A program made the position numbers and the translations under genes. Positions 16,157 through 22,813 of a stretch of 35,739 bases of DNA are shown piece by piece. The stretch is from contig CAJUEA010000013.1 in assembly GCA_910584975.1 (NCBI GenBank), positions 1 through 35,739 of the forward strand. The letters run 5' to 3'. Numbering within the stretch: position 1 is the first letter of the stretch; each line of letters opens with the position of its first letter. A model generated the notes under the pieces. It did not search any database. It had not been told where the DNA came from and saw only the letters and a program-made list of their open reading frames with translations. Source of the stretch: an uncultured Christensenella sp. (lineage in GTDB: Bacteria; Bacillota; Clostridia; Christensenellales; UBA3700).

Positions 16157-18664
16157 TTAGCCTAAAATATCCGGTTCAATGTCTTCAATTTTCTTTTTTG
16201 AATTTTTGTTTTTGTGAACAAACAACAATGCAATAATTGCAAATGCCACAATCGCAACAGAAGTGATGGTTATTGCAATAATTTGGTTTGGAGTAAGTCC
16301 GTTTGGTTGCAAATTTTCAGTTAAAATATAGCCAATTTGCTCGTTGTAATATACTTTTGTAAAAGTGCTTTTTGCATCAAATTCTCCAACAATCTGAATA
16401 TCAATTCCGTCTTTCACATCATCAAACAAAACTTTTGAAGTTGCATCAGCCTCTTGGTAAATTTTGATATTAGTACCGATTTTCGGAGCTTTTGTCTTCA
16501 TAAAAATGATATTTTTTGGTGGAGTGATTGGCACAACTTTTGAAATATAATTTGCAAAAACATAGCCTGTTTCTTTTTTGCCACCAATGGTGAATGTGAT
16601 TTTGTACCAGTCATAAATGTCATCTTGTGCAATCTGTTCCACACATTCAACTTCAGTTGTTTTTGAAAGCTTAAATTCTTTGCCGTTATACATAAATTTA
16701 TCTGCAAATTTATGTGGATAAGTATAAACACTTACATTGTCGACAATGGCAGTCATTTTTTGATTTTGCATATTGACTGATGAGAAGTGCTCAATAGCAT
16801 CTTGTTCAATATATTCTTTTTGTGCAAGGTGCTTTGACATTACATAGTAAAAAGTTTTGCCATCAGCAGTGGTTGAGCTTGCAAGAATAAGGAAGATTTC
16901 ATCCTTTTGAACAATTCTTGCAGATTCTGGATTGTTTGGAGCAATATAGGCAAGAATTTCTTTTTCAGTGTCTTTTATTTTTCCTGCGTCAAGCAAGTCA
17001 AAGTTTGTTGGGGCATCATAGTTGATGTTTTTTGTGCCAACAAGTCCGATGTCACTGCCATTGATTTTAAACAACAAATGGTCGCTTACATTTGCAAAAT
17101 AATATTCTGCATTAATGCTATCCACAGCTGTCACAATGTTGGAATTGTTTGCAAGAGTGCTACTTTTATATTGAATATTGTATTCGCCTTCAAGGGTAAA
17201 TTTTGTGCTGTTGCTTTGGCTGTCTTGTTTATATTTTGAAATTTTGCCATTATTTTCCACATAAAGATTTCCTCTGAAATCAATATTGTAGTTGTTTCCA
17301 ATGTTCACTCTGTCTTTAAAAACAGGCTCATCAGGCTTTTCCAAGTTGTATTTTGCAATGTCACCAGTGTTTTTGTTGATTAGGTAAACAAAATTTGTGT
17401 TTACGGCAGAGGTCATTTCATTGGCAGATATTTGAATATTGCTTATAAGCTCAGTTGCTTTGCTGCCATTGTAGGAAAGGACAATATTGTTTTCTGTCAA
17501 AATAAGCAATTTGTCATTGTATGCTGCAATTGATTGCACTTTTTCCTCAATAACAGGAGTGCTACCAGCACCATAGTAAAGATTGCTTTCTTTGTCTATG
17601 TAATAAATTTGTTCCTTTATTGTAACCACTTTGGTTGGGTATTTTGCAACTTGAATTGGTGTGCGAATATCATTTTCAACATTGCGTTTTATGATACGCT
17701 TGTTGTTTGTGTCTGCAATAAACAAGTATGTTCCGTCGCTGAAAACACCTTGTGGAGTGTCAAATCTAAAAATATCGTCGCCTTTGCTTGTGATTTTATC
17801 AAGCTTGTTGCCATTTTTGTCAAAAACATAAACTTTTCCGTTGTCAGTTGCACCATTATCGTTTGCAGTGGCATAAATTTTGTCACCATTAAATGCAAGT
17901 TGGTTGAATTTTGTGTCTTCAATTTCAATGGTTTTGTCGCCAATAAAAAGTTTGTGATTTGTATCAATGTAATAAATTGTGTCATTGCTCACATAAAAAT
18001 CTTTAATACTATTTGGTAATGTAGCAAAATCGGCAAGTGTGTTTGTGTTAAAATTGTATTGTTTTATTGTGCCTGTGTTTGTCATTAAGTAACCAAAATT
18101 GTTGATTATTTTGAAGTTTTGTCCTATAATTGCACCTAATGCTAATGTTGTAGTTGTACCACTTTGAACAAGATTGTTATCGTCTGTAATATCAAAAAGC
18201 AAAAATTCATCTGATTTTTTCAATATTGCAAGTTGATTATTCTTTTTTGTAATACTAATTATATTTTGATACTCAGTGCTTGTATATGGTTTTTCTGTTT
18301 TGTCCACTGCATCAATAACAACCAAATTTGTTATGTTTTCGCTTGTTGTAAGAGCAATAATTTTGCCACCTAAAACGATAAGTTTTTCAATATCTTTATC
18401 AATCGTTTTGTAATATGCATTTTTTTTGTTATTTTGAGGTTGTATGAAGATTTCTCTGTTGTTTGCAACTGCAAGATAATCAGCAGTTTTGTCTATTGCA
18501 ACAGGAGAGTTTAGTTTCATATAGTTATCCATATTTGACAAAACTTCAGTATCCACATTTTTTGTGTCAATGAGATAAGAAGTTCCACCTTCAGCAAAAA
18601 TTACGGGGAACGCAACAAGTGAAATTAATAGAATTATGATAACAAAAATTAATGATTTTTTCAT
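16157..18664 (-). CDS. Secreted beta-propeller and SH3b protein with C-terminal membrane anchor
   Basis: This 835-residue protein has a signal peptide or uncleaved anchor (residues 1-24, MKKSLIFVIIILLISLV), a large beta-strand region (about 40-560) of short repeating blades, and a C-terminal membrane helix (about 795-817) followed by a basic stop-transfer tail. The propeller includes an NHL-like repeat around residues 305-335 (FDTPQGVFSDGTYLFIADT). After it come two SH3b-like modules (about 635-715 and 719-787) and perhaps a third degenerate one near 565-630; SH3b modules usually bind peptidoglycan. The protein should therefore sit on the outer face of the membrane, facing the wall. No catalytic domain is visible. 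AGAGGG precedes the start. A carrier or sensor of wall state is only a guess; the architecture is clear, the function is not. Confidence 0.75.
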   Translation of the reverse strand: MKKSLIFVIIILLISLVAFPVIFAEGGTSYLIDTKNVDTEVLSNMDNYMKLNSPVAIDKTADYLAVANNREIFIQPQNNKKNAYYKTIDKDIEKLIVLGGKIIALTTSENITNLVVIDAVDKTEKPYTSTEYQNIISITKKNNQLAILKKSDEFLLFDITDDNNLVQSGTTTTLALGAIIGQNFKIINNFGYLMTNTGTIKQYNFNTNTLADFATLPNSIKDFYVSNDTIYYIDTNHKLFIGDKTIEIEDTKFNQLAFNGDKIYATANDNGATDNGKVYVFDKNGNKLDKITSKGDDIFRFDTPQGVFSDGTYLFIADTNNKRIIKRNVENDIRTPIQVAKYPTKVVTIKEQIYYIDKESNLYYGAGSTPVIEEKVQSIAAYNDKLLILTENNIVLSYNGSKATELISNIQISANEMTSAVNTNFVYLINKNTGDIAKYNLEKPDEPVFKDRVNIGNNYNIDFRGNLYVENNGKISKYKQDSQSNSTKFTLEGEYNIQYKSSTLANNSNIVTAVDSINAEYYFANVSDHLLFKINGSDIGLVGTKNINYDAPTNFDLLDAGKIKDTEKEILAYIAPNNPESARIVQKDEIFLILASSTTADGKTFYYVMSKHLAQKEYIEQDAIEHFSSVNMQNQKMTAIVDNVSVYTYPHKFADKFMYNGKEFKLSKTTEVECVEQIAQDDIYDWYKITFTIGGKKETGYVFANYISKVVPITPPKNIIFMKTKAPKIGTNIKIYQEADATSKVLFDDVKDGIDIQIVGEFDAKSTFTKVYYNEQIGYILTENLQPNGLTPNQIIAITITSVAIVAFAIIALLFVHKNKNSKKKIEDIEPDILG

Positions 18665-18709
18665 ATAACCCTCTGCATAAGACGCACAAACGCCTATTAA
18701 TACATTTTG

Positions 18710-18738
18710 ATTATACTACTTTTTGAAAAAAAAGTAAA
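18710..18738 (-). promoter_or_regulatory. Promoter of the surface-protein gene
   Basis: On the minus strand TTTACT (18738-18733) and a perfect TATAAT (18715-18710) are separated by 17 bases. The start site would lie near 18703, about 40 bases before the start codon. Confidence 0.7.
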
Positions 18739-18765
18739 CATTTTTCTTTTAATTTTAAATATGTC

Positions 18766-18794
18766 TTGCAAGTTTATGCAAATTATGCTAAAAT
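18766..18794 (+). promoter_or_regulatory. Promoter of the alpha-CTD/WG gene
   Basis: TTGCAA (18766-18771) and TAAAAT (18789-18794) are 17 bases apart, and TGC directly before the second box makes it an extended -10. The start near 18801 gives a leader of almost 200 bases. Confidence 0.65.
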
Positions 18795-18800
18795 ATATGT

Positions 18801-18998
18801 AATGTTGTGCAAGCTATAAGCGCTAATTTATGACACAATCAAGGATAAATTTCTGTGTTGTTTGCCATTTGATATAGGTAATATATAATAGTTTTGTGCA
18901 ATATTGGACTGAAAAAATAGTCCAAATCAATCAAGTAGCAGCAATATGTTTGCATTACTTGAAATTTAATTTTATACGCAATAATAGTTGGAGGCTTT
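18801..18998 (+). promoter_or_regulatory. Structured 5' leader of the alpha-CTD/WG gene
   Basis: The predicted leader contains at least two clean stem-loops. TTGGACT (18904-18910) pairs with AGTCCAA (18919-18925). CAAGTA (18932-18937) pairs with TACTTG (18956-18961), enclosing a GCAA/TTGC inner stem. The 5' part has a looser TTGTG/CACAA pairing. There is no T-run after the hairpins, so any control would be on translation or RNA stability. I do not recognise a known riboswitch class. Confidence 0.4.
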
Positions 18999-20174
18999 AT
19001 GTCTAATAACAAAAACAATAAATTTGTAAAACCTAATCAGGACTATATGCCCGATGGCGATAGTGCAATGCTACAAAAAAGCATTGACGAATTGGGGTTG
19101 AGTGAGTTTACAAGTTCAAAATTGAAAGCTGTTGAAATTGAAAAAATAATTGATTTGTGCAGATGTCAAATGAGACATATGTACAAAATTCCTGGTATGA
19201 ACAAAAAAAGTGTTTTTGAAGTTTTGAAAAAAATGCAAAATGTAGGACTTGATTTCAAAAGATCACCTGTTGCTGCCACAACAATGGAAGAAGTGGAAAA
19301 ACAACCAAATCAAACTGCAAATGTTGCTGCAAATGCCAATGCAAAAGCCAAAAACAACAAAGATAACAAAAAAGGTTTTAAAGAAAACAAAAACAGAGAT
19401 AATAAAGATATAAAAGATAAGGGAAACAAGGATACAAAAGCCGACAAGGATAACAAAAAGGCGAATTTTGAAGGAAAGCAAAAGCCAGAGAATAAACAAA
19501 ATCCTAATCAAAATCAAAAGGATAAGCCTGCTCAAAAAAATAAAAATGACAAAAAGTCGGATAATATCCCTCAAAATAAAATGTCAAACAACAAAGAGGA
19601 AAGAAGACAAAATAATCAATCTCAAAAAAATTTTTCCCCACAAAATGAACAGCCTAAGCGTATGAAAGTTAACAGCTATGAGTTAGATGCATTTATAAAT
19701 GATAATGAAAGCAGTAAAAAAACTTTAAAGCAAGAGCGTGAGGAAAAAATTGCAAAAGCTATCAAAGATTTGCCTGCAATTAAAAATCCAGATGGGCTTT
19801 ATAAGTTTTACAGACACGGCAAATGGGGCTACAAAACTGAAAACGGCAAGGTTATTATTGAGCCAACTTATAGCGAGGCATTCAATTTTAAGGAAGGACT
19901 TGCTTGTGTGGAACTTAATGAAAGATGTGGTTTTATCAACAAACAAGGCGAAGTTGTAATTCCAATTCAATACGACACTGCTTGCAGTTTCAGCGAAGGG
20001 TTAGCGTCTGTCACAAAAGATGACAAATGTGGTTATATTGATAAAGAGGGAAATATTGTTTTTGAGTTTGTTTACGATGCAGCAACCTCTTTTGAAAATG
20101 ACATTGCTTTGGTTAAAAAAGACGGCAAATGGGGATATATGGATAGGAAAACAGGCGAGATAAGACTTAGATAA
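18999..20174 (+). CDS. RNA polymerase alpha-CTD-like domain fused to WG repeats
   Basis: The 391-residue protein has three parts. Residues 26-87 follow the helix pattern of the RNA polymerase alpha C-terminal domain: SIDELGLS, then a helix, then IPGMNKKSVFEVLKKM and VGLDF, matching the alpha-CTD DDLELT, LGKKSLTEI and GLSL positions. Lys and Ser of the GKKS turn are kept, but the residues at the positions of E. coli Arg265 and Asn268, which contact UP-element DNA, are Phe and Ser. Residues about 91-250 are a disordered linker of Lys, Asn, Asp and Gln. Residues 262-391 are WG repeats (KWGYKTENGKVIIEPTYSEA, CGFINKQGEVVIPIQYD, CGYIDKEGNIVFEFVYD, KWGYMDRKTG), a beta-rich interaction module. TTGGAGG precedes the ATG. 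No signal peptide is seen, so it is probably cytoplasmic. Confidence 0.75.
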   Translation: MSNNKNNKFVKPNQDYMPDGDSAMLQKSIDELGLSEFTSSKLKAVEIEKIIDLCRCQMRHMYKIPGMNKKSVFEVLKKMQNVGLDFKRSPVAATTMEEVEKQPNQTANVAANANAKAKNNKDNKKGFKENKNRDNKDIKDKGNKDTKADKDNKKANFEGKQKPENKQNPNQNQKDKPAQKNKNDKKSDNIPQNKMSNNKEERRQNNQSQKNFSPQNEQPKRMKVNSYELDAFINDNESSKKTLKQEREEKIAKAIKDLPAIKNPDGLYKFYRHGKWGYKTENGKVIIEPTYSEAFNFKEGLACVELNERCGFINKQGEVVIPIQYDTACSFSEGLASVTKDDKCGYIDKEGNIVFEFVYDAATSFENDIALVKKDGKWGYMDRKTGEIRLR

Positions 20175-20250
20175 AAAGTGAAAGCTTTTAATACTTTTTA
20201 AATTTAGTGATAACTATCAATTTAATGATTTTGTGATTTTATTTTGTGTT

Positions 20251-20279
20251 TTGCAAAAATTGTTTAAATTTAATATGTT
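20251..20279 (+). promoter_or_regulatory. Possible promoter in the gap before gdhA
   Basis: TTGCAA (20251-20256) and TATGTT (20274-20279) are 17 bases apart. The -10 box is imperfect and the region is AT-rich, so chance is possible. It would start transcription near 20286 towards the hairpins that follow. Confidence 0.35.
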
Positions 20280-20285
20280 AATGTT

Positions 20286-20511
20286 TATTAAATGTGTTGC
20301 AATCAGTTGCTTGATAAAAGCAGCTGATTTTGCTGTTAAAGTGTAATATTGTCTATTTTTATTGCCTTTATGTCACAATATGTCGATTTGTTTGCAAAAA
20401 ATGAACATATGCTATTATCTGCATATGCTCAAATTTATTTAAAAGAGTTATTTTATAAGTTTTTTGGCACAAAAATTGGGACTATGGCAAATAGTCCCAA
20501 GATTTTGTTTT
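20286..20511 (+). ncRNA. Candidate structured small RNA
   Basis: No gene lies between 20175 and 20558, but the segment contains four inverted repeats in a row: 20301-20312 with 20318-20329 (12 bp, one G-U), 20346-20352 with 20375-20381 (7 bp), 20406-20412 with 20421-20427 (7 bp), and the terminator hairpin at 20470-20507. A promoter-like pair precedes them. The terminator is about 300 bases beyond the upstream stop codon, which suits a separate short transcript better than a 3' end. The family is not recognised. It could instead be a long 3' untranslated region. Confidence 0.3.
20470..20511 (+). terminator. Hairpin terminator between the convergent WG gene and gdhA
   Basis: TTGGGACTA (20476-20484) pairs perfectly with TAGTCCCAA (20492-20500). 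A 2x2 mismatch follows, then CAAAA with TTTTG, and TTTT after the stem. The T-tail is on the + strand, so it mainly serves rightward transcripts; the minus-strand side has no T-run. Confidence 0.7.
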
Positions 20512-20558
20512 ATATCATGTAATTTTAAGTTGAATACTAGTTAATTTAAATTGTTAAA

Positions 20559-21914
20559 TCAGATGATGCCTTGTGCCATCATAGCTTCAGCAACTTTCTT
20601 GAAACCAGCGATGTTTGCACCAGCAACAAGGTTGTATCCAAAACCTTCTTCTTCAGCAGCTTGTTTAGCAGCGTTGTAGATGTTTTTCATGATTTGGTCA
20701 AGTTTTGCATCAACTTCTTCAGCAGTCCAAGAATATCTCATGCTGTTTTGGCTCATTTCAAGAGCAGAGCAAGCAACACCACCAGCATTAACAGCTTTTG
20801 CAGGAGCACAAACAACACCTTTTTCCATCAAGAACTCAAGAGCCTCGTTTGTAGTTGGCATATTTGCAACTTCGATGTAGTATTTTACCCCATTTGCAAC
20901 GATTTGTTTTGCATCCTCAATTCTAACTTCGTTTTGAGTAGCACATGGCATAACAACATCAACTTTCTCGCCCCAAGGCTTTTTGCCTGCAAAGAAAGGA
21001 ACGCCGAATTTGTCAGCATAATCTTGAGCTTTGTTTCTGCCAGATGCACGCATTTCAAGAAGGAAATCAATTTTTTCTTCTGTGCTTACGCCGTCTTTGT
21101 CATAGATATATCCGTCTGGACCAGAAATTGTAACAACTTTACCACCAAGCTCAGTAATTTTCTTAACTGCACCCCAGCATACATTACCAAAACCGGACAA
21201 TGCAAAAGTTTTGCCAGCAATTTTCTCATTGAAATTAGCAAGAACCTCACGAGTGAAGTAAGTTGCACCATAACCAGTAGCCTCTGGACGAATCAAACTT
21301 CCACCGTAAGCCAAACCTTTACCAGTCAAAACACCATTTTCAAATGTGCCTTTTATGCGTTTGTATTGACCATATAGATAGCCGATTTCTCTTGCACCAA
21401 CACCGATATCGCCGGCTGGAACATCCACATCTGGACCGATATATTTGTAAAGCTCTGTCATAAAGCTTTGGCAGAATCTCATAACCTCAGCATCTGATTT
21501 GCCAGATGGGTCAAAGTCAGAACCACCTTTACCACCACCGATAGGAAGACCAGTCAAACTGTTTTTGAAAGTTTGCTCAAAGCCCAAAAACTTCATAATA
21601 CCAATGTAAACTGATGGATGGAAACGAAGACCACCCTTGTAAGGTCCGATAGCGCCGTTAAATTGAACTCTGTAACCTCTGTTTACTTGAACATTACCAT
21701 TGTCGTCAACCCATGGAACTCTGAAAGTGAAAGCACGCTCAGGCTCAACCATTCTTTCGATAAGGTTAGCTTTAACATACTCAGGGTGTTTTTCGATAAC
21801 TGGCTCAAGTGATTTCAAAACTTCTTCAACAGTTTGGATAAACTCTGGCTCGTTAGCGTTTTTCTCACGAACTTTGTTTACAACATCTTGTAAATATTTA
21901 TTAGTAAATTTCAT
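20559..21914 (-). CDS. gdhA: Glutamate dehydrogenase (NADP-type)
   Basis: This enzyme interconverts 2-oxoglutarate plus ammonia and glutamate in the cytoplasm, linking carbon and nitrogen metabolism. The 451 residues are the standard length of the hexameric bacterial enzyme. Visible landmarks are GPYKGGLRFHPS (Lys93), the catalytic-lysine motif PIGGGKGGSDFDP (Lys129), VPAGDIGVG with Asp169, the coenzyme loop GFGNVCWGA (241-249), and the C-terminal NAGGVACSALEMSQNS substrate motif. GGAGG precedes the start and a near-consensus promoter lies directly upstream, so strong expression is likely. The codons look more GC-rich than in most neighbours, as often seen for highly expressed genes. NADP preference is inferred from the subfamily pattern. 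Confidence 0.96.
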   Translation of the reverse strand: MKFTNKYLQDVVNKVREKNANEPEFIQTVEEVLKSLEPVIEKHPEYVKANLIERMVEPERAFTFRVPWVDDNGNVQVNRGYRVQFNGAIGPYKGGLRFHPSVYIGIMKFLGFEQTFKNSLTGLPIGGGKGGSDFDPSGKSDAEVMRFCQSFMTELYKYIGPDVDVPAGDIGVGAREIGYLYGQYKRIKGTFENGVLTGKGLAYGGSLIRPEATGYGATYFTREVLANFNEKIAGKTFALSGFGNVCWGAVKKITELGGKVVTISGPDGYIYDKDGVSTEEKIDFLLEMRASGRNKAQDYADKFGVPFFAGKKPWGEKVDVVMPCATQNEVRIEDAKQIVANGVKYYIEVANMPTTNEALEFLMEKGVVCAPAKAVNAGGVACSALEMSQNSMRYSWTAEEVDAKLDQIMKNIYNAAKQAAEEEGFGYNLVAGANIAGFKKVAEAMMAQGII

Positions 21915-21951
21915 TATACTATACCTCCATAGTAAATTTCTAATTGAGTTA

Positions 21952-21980
21952 ATTATATAACAAAATCAATTGATAATCAA
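21952..21980 (-). promoter_or_regulatory. gdhA promoter
   Basis: On the minus strand TTGATT (21980-21975) and a perfect TATAAT (21957-21952) are 17 bases apart, about 38 bases before the start codon. The -35 box lies inside TTGATTATCAA, a short palindrome that could bind a regulator, though it does not match a site I can name. Confidence 0.8.
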
Positions 21981-22263
21981 TAATTTTTTAATATTTTTTT
22001 TAAAATTTGCTAAAACAATTACTTATTGTTGATATAGTTTATGGTTATGGAAAGCTGTTTGTTAATATAAATGACAAAAATATTTTTTTAGTGCAATGTT
22101 ATGTTAACTTTAATTATTATTTTAAATAATACATTATCAATAAATAAAATTTAATCTAATTTGCAGATAAATTTATTTTGGAAAATTCTGTTAAGGAAAA
22201 ATATTTGAAATTTTGGGTGTTAAATATCAAATTAAATTGCAGGGATGTGAAAAATAAAAAATA
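21981..22263. other. AT-rich gap between divergent gdhA and the ygbA/ECF operon
   Basis: About 280 bases of very AT-rich DNA upstream of both promoters. I see no open frame with a ribosome binding site, no strong hairpin and no repeat in it. Confidence 0.6.
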
Positions 22264-22279
22264 GTTCGCAATTGCGAAC
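22264..22279. promoter_or_regulatory. Operator 1: 16-bp perfect palindrome
   Basis: GTTCGCAATTGCGAAC is identical to its own reverse complement and ends 6 bases before the -35 box of the operon promoter. Its centre is about 50 bases upstream of the predicted start. The same 16 bases recur once more, 91 bases downstream. The flanking bases differ, so the conserved unit is exactly the palindrome. It is probably the binding site of a dimeric regulator not encoded in this window. Confidence 0.8.
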
Positions 22280-22285
22280 AAATAG

Positions 22286-22314
22286 TTGACAAATGATTTA
22301 ATTTGAGATATTAT
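22286..22314 (+). promoter_or_regulatory. Promoter of the ygbA-ABC-ECF operon
   Basis: A perfect TTGACA (22286-22291) and TATTAT (22309-22314) are 17 bases apart. The start near 22321 leaves a leader of about 124 bases that contains operator 2. Confidence 0.85.
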
Positions 22315-22354
22315 ATTTAACAGAATAGCAAAATTCTATTTTTTTTGTTATTAT

Positions 22355-22370
22355 GTTCGCAATTGCGAAC
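22355..22370. promoter_or_regulatory. Operator 2: second copy of the 16-bp palindrome
   Basis: This is an exact copy of GTTCGCAATTGCGAAC, centred about 42 bases downstream of the predicted transcription start. Sites on both sides of a promoter usually mean repression, by looping or by blocking elongation. The spacing between centres is 91 bp. Confidence 0.8.
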
Positions 22371-22444
22371 TTGATTTTGTATATTATATTTTAGTCATTA
22401 AAATTTATATAATAATTTAATATTCATAATAAAAAGGCGAATTT

Positions 22445-22813
22445 ATGAAAGATTTTAAAAAATGGGAAAAAGAGAAAAAGTTAATACCTAAAATGATTTT
22501 AATTTATTGCCGTAATAAACACAAAAAGAAAAGAAAATCTAACCTATTAAAGCGTAACGAACTGTGTGAGGATTGTAAAGAAATCGAGGAATATGCTTTG
22601 TTAAGATTGGAAAAATGTCCATTTAAAGAAAATAAACAGTTTTGTAATTTTTGTAAAATCCATTGCTATAATTCAGATATGCGAGAGAAAATAAAAAATG
22701 TAATGAAATTTGTTGGACCTAGATTTTTGCTGAGTCATCCATTATTTACTATTTCTCATGCTATACAAGTGATAAAACAAAAATGTGAAAGGAGGGAGAA
22801 AAAAAATGATTGA
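22445..22813 (+). CDS. YgbA-like cysteine-rich protein (nitrous oxide-stimulated promoter family)
   Basis: The 122 residues match the YgbA_NO family in almost every landmark: a basic N terminus, YCRNKH (Cys22), LCEDCKEIEEYA (Cys41, Cys44), RLEKCPF (Cys58), CNFCKIHCY (Cys67, 70, 74), REKIKNVMKFVGPR and the ending SHPLFTISHAI. The seven cysteines suggest a bound metal or iron-sulfur cluster. In enterobacteria ygbA is an NsrR-controlled gene induced by nitric oxide; the biochemical role is not firmly known. Here it is the first gene of the operon, right after the palindrome-flanked promoter, and overlaps the first ABC transporter gene by 8 bases. That location ties it to the transporters behind it. 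An AAGGCG site precedes the ATG. Confidence 0.85.
   Translation: MKDFKKWEKEKKLIPKMILIYCRNKHKKKRKSNLLKRNELCEDCKEIEEYALLRLEKCPFKENKQFCNFCKIHCYNSDMREKIKNVMKFVGPRFLLSHPLFTISHAIQVIKQKCERREKKND

Noticed and set aside
17534..18019. Open frame of 161 codons antisense to the propeller gene
   Set aside because: Composition (Cys, Phe, Val, Asn) is that of a reverse-strand artefact and there is no ribosome binding site.
19350..19640. Lys/Asn-rich repeats in the WG gene as a DNA repeat or CRISPR-like array
   Set aside because: They are low-complexity codons of a disordered linker with no regular unit or spacer pattern.
20571..21377. Long open frame of 268 codons on the strand opposite gdhA
   Set aside because: It is a shadow of the strongly biased codon use of gdhA; the product is Cys/Phe/Ser-rich with no recognisable domain or ribosome binding site.
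22322..22342. Small AATAG/CTATT hairpin followed by T-run as an attenuator in the ygbA leader
   Set aside because: Only 5 A/T-dominated base pairs; too weak for a terminator.
22264..22370. Palindromes as LexA (SOS) boxes
   Set aside because: The half-sites are in the opposite order to the Bacillus LexA consensus and the spacing differs; no SOS gene follows.
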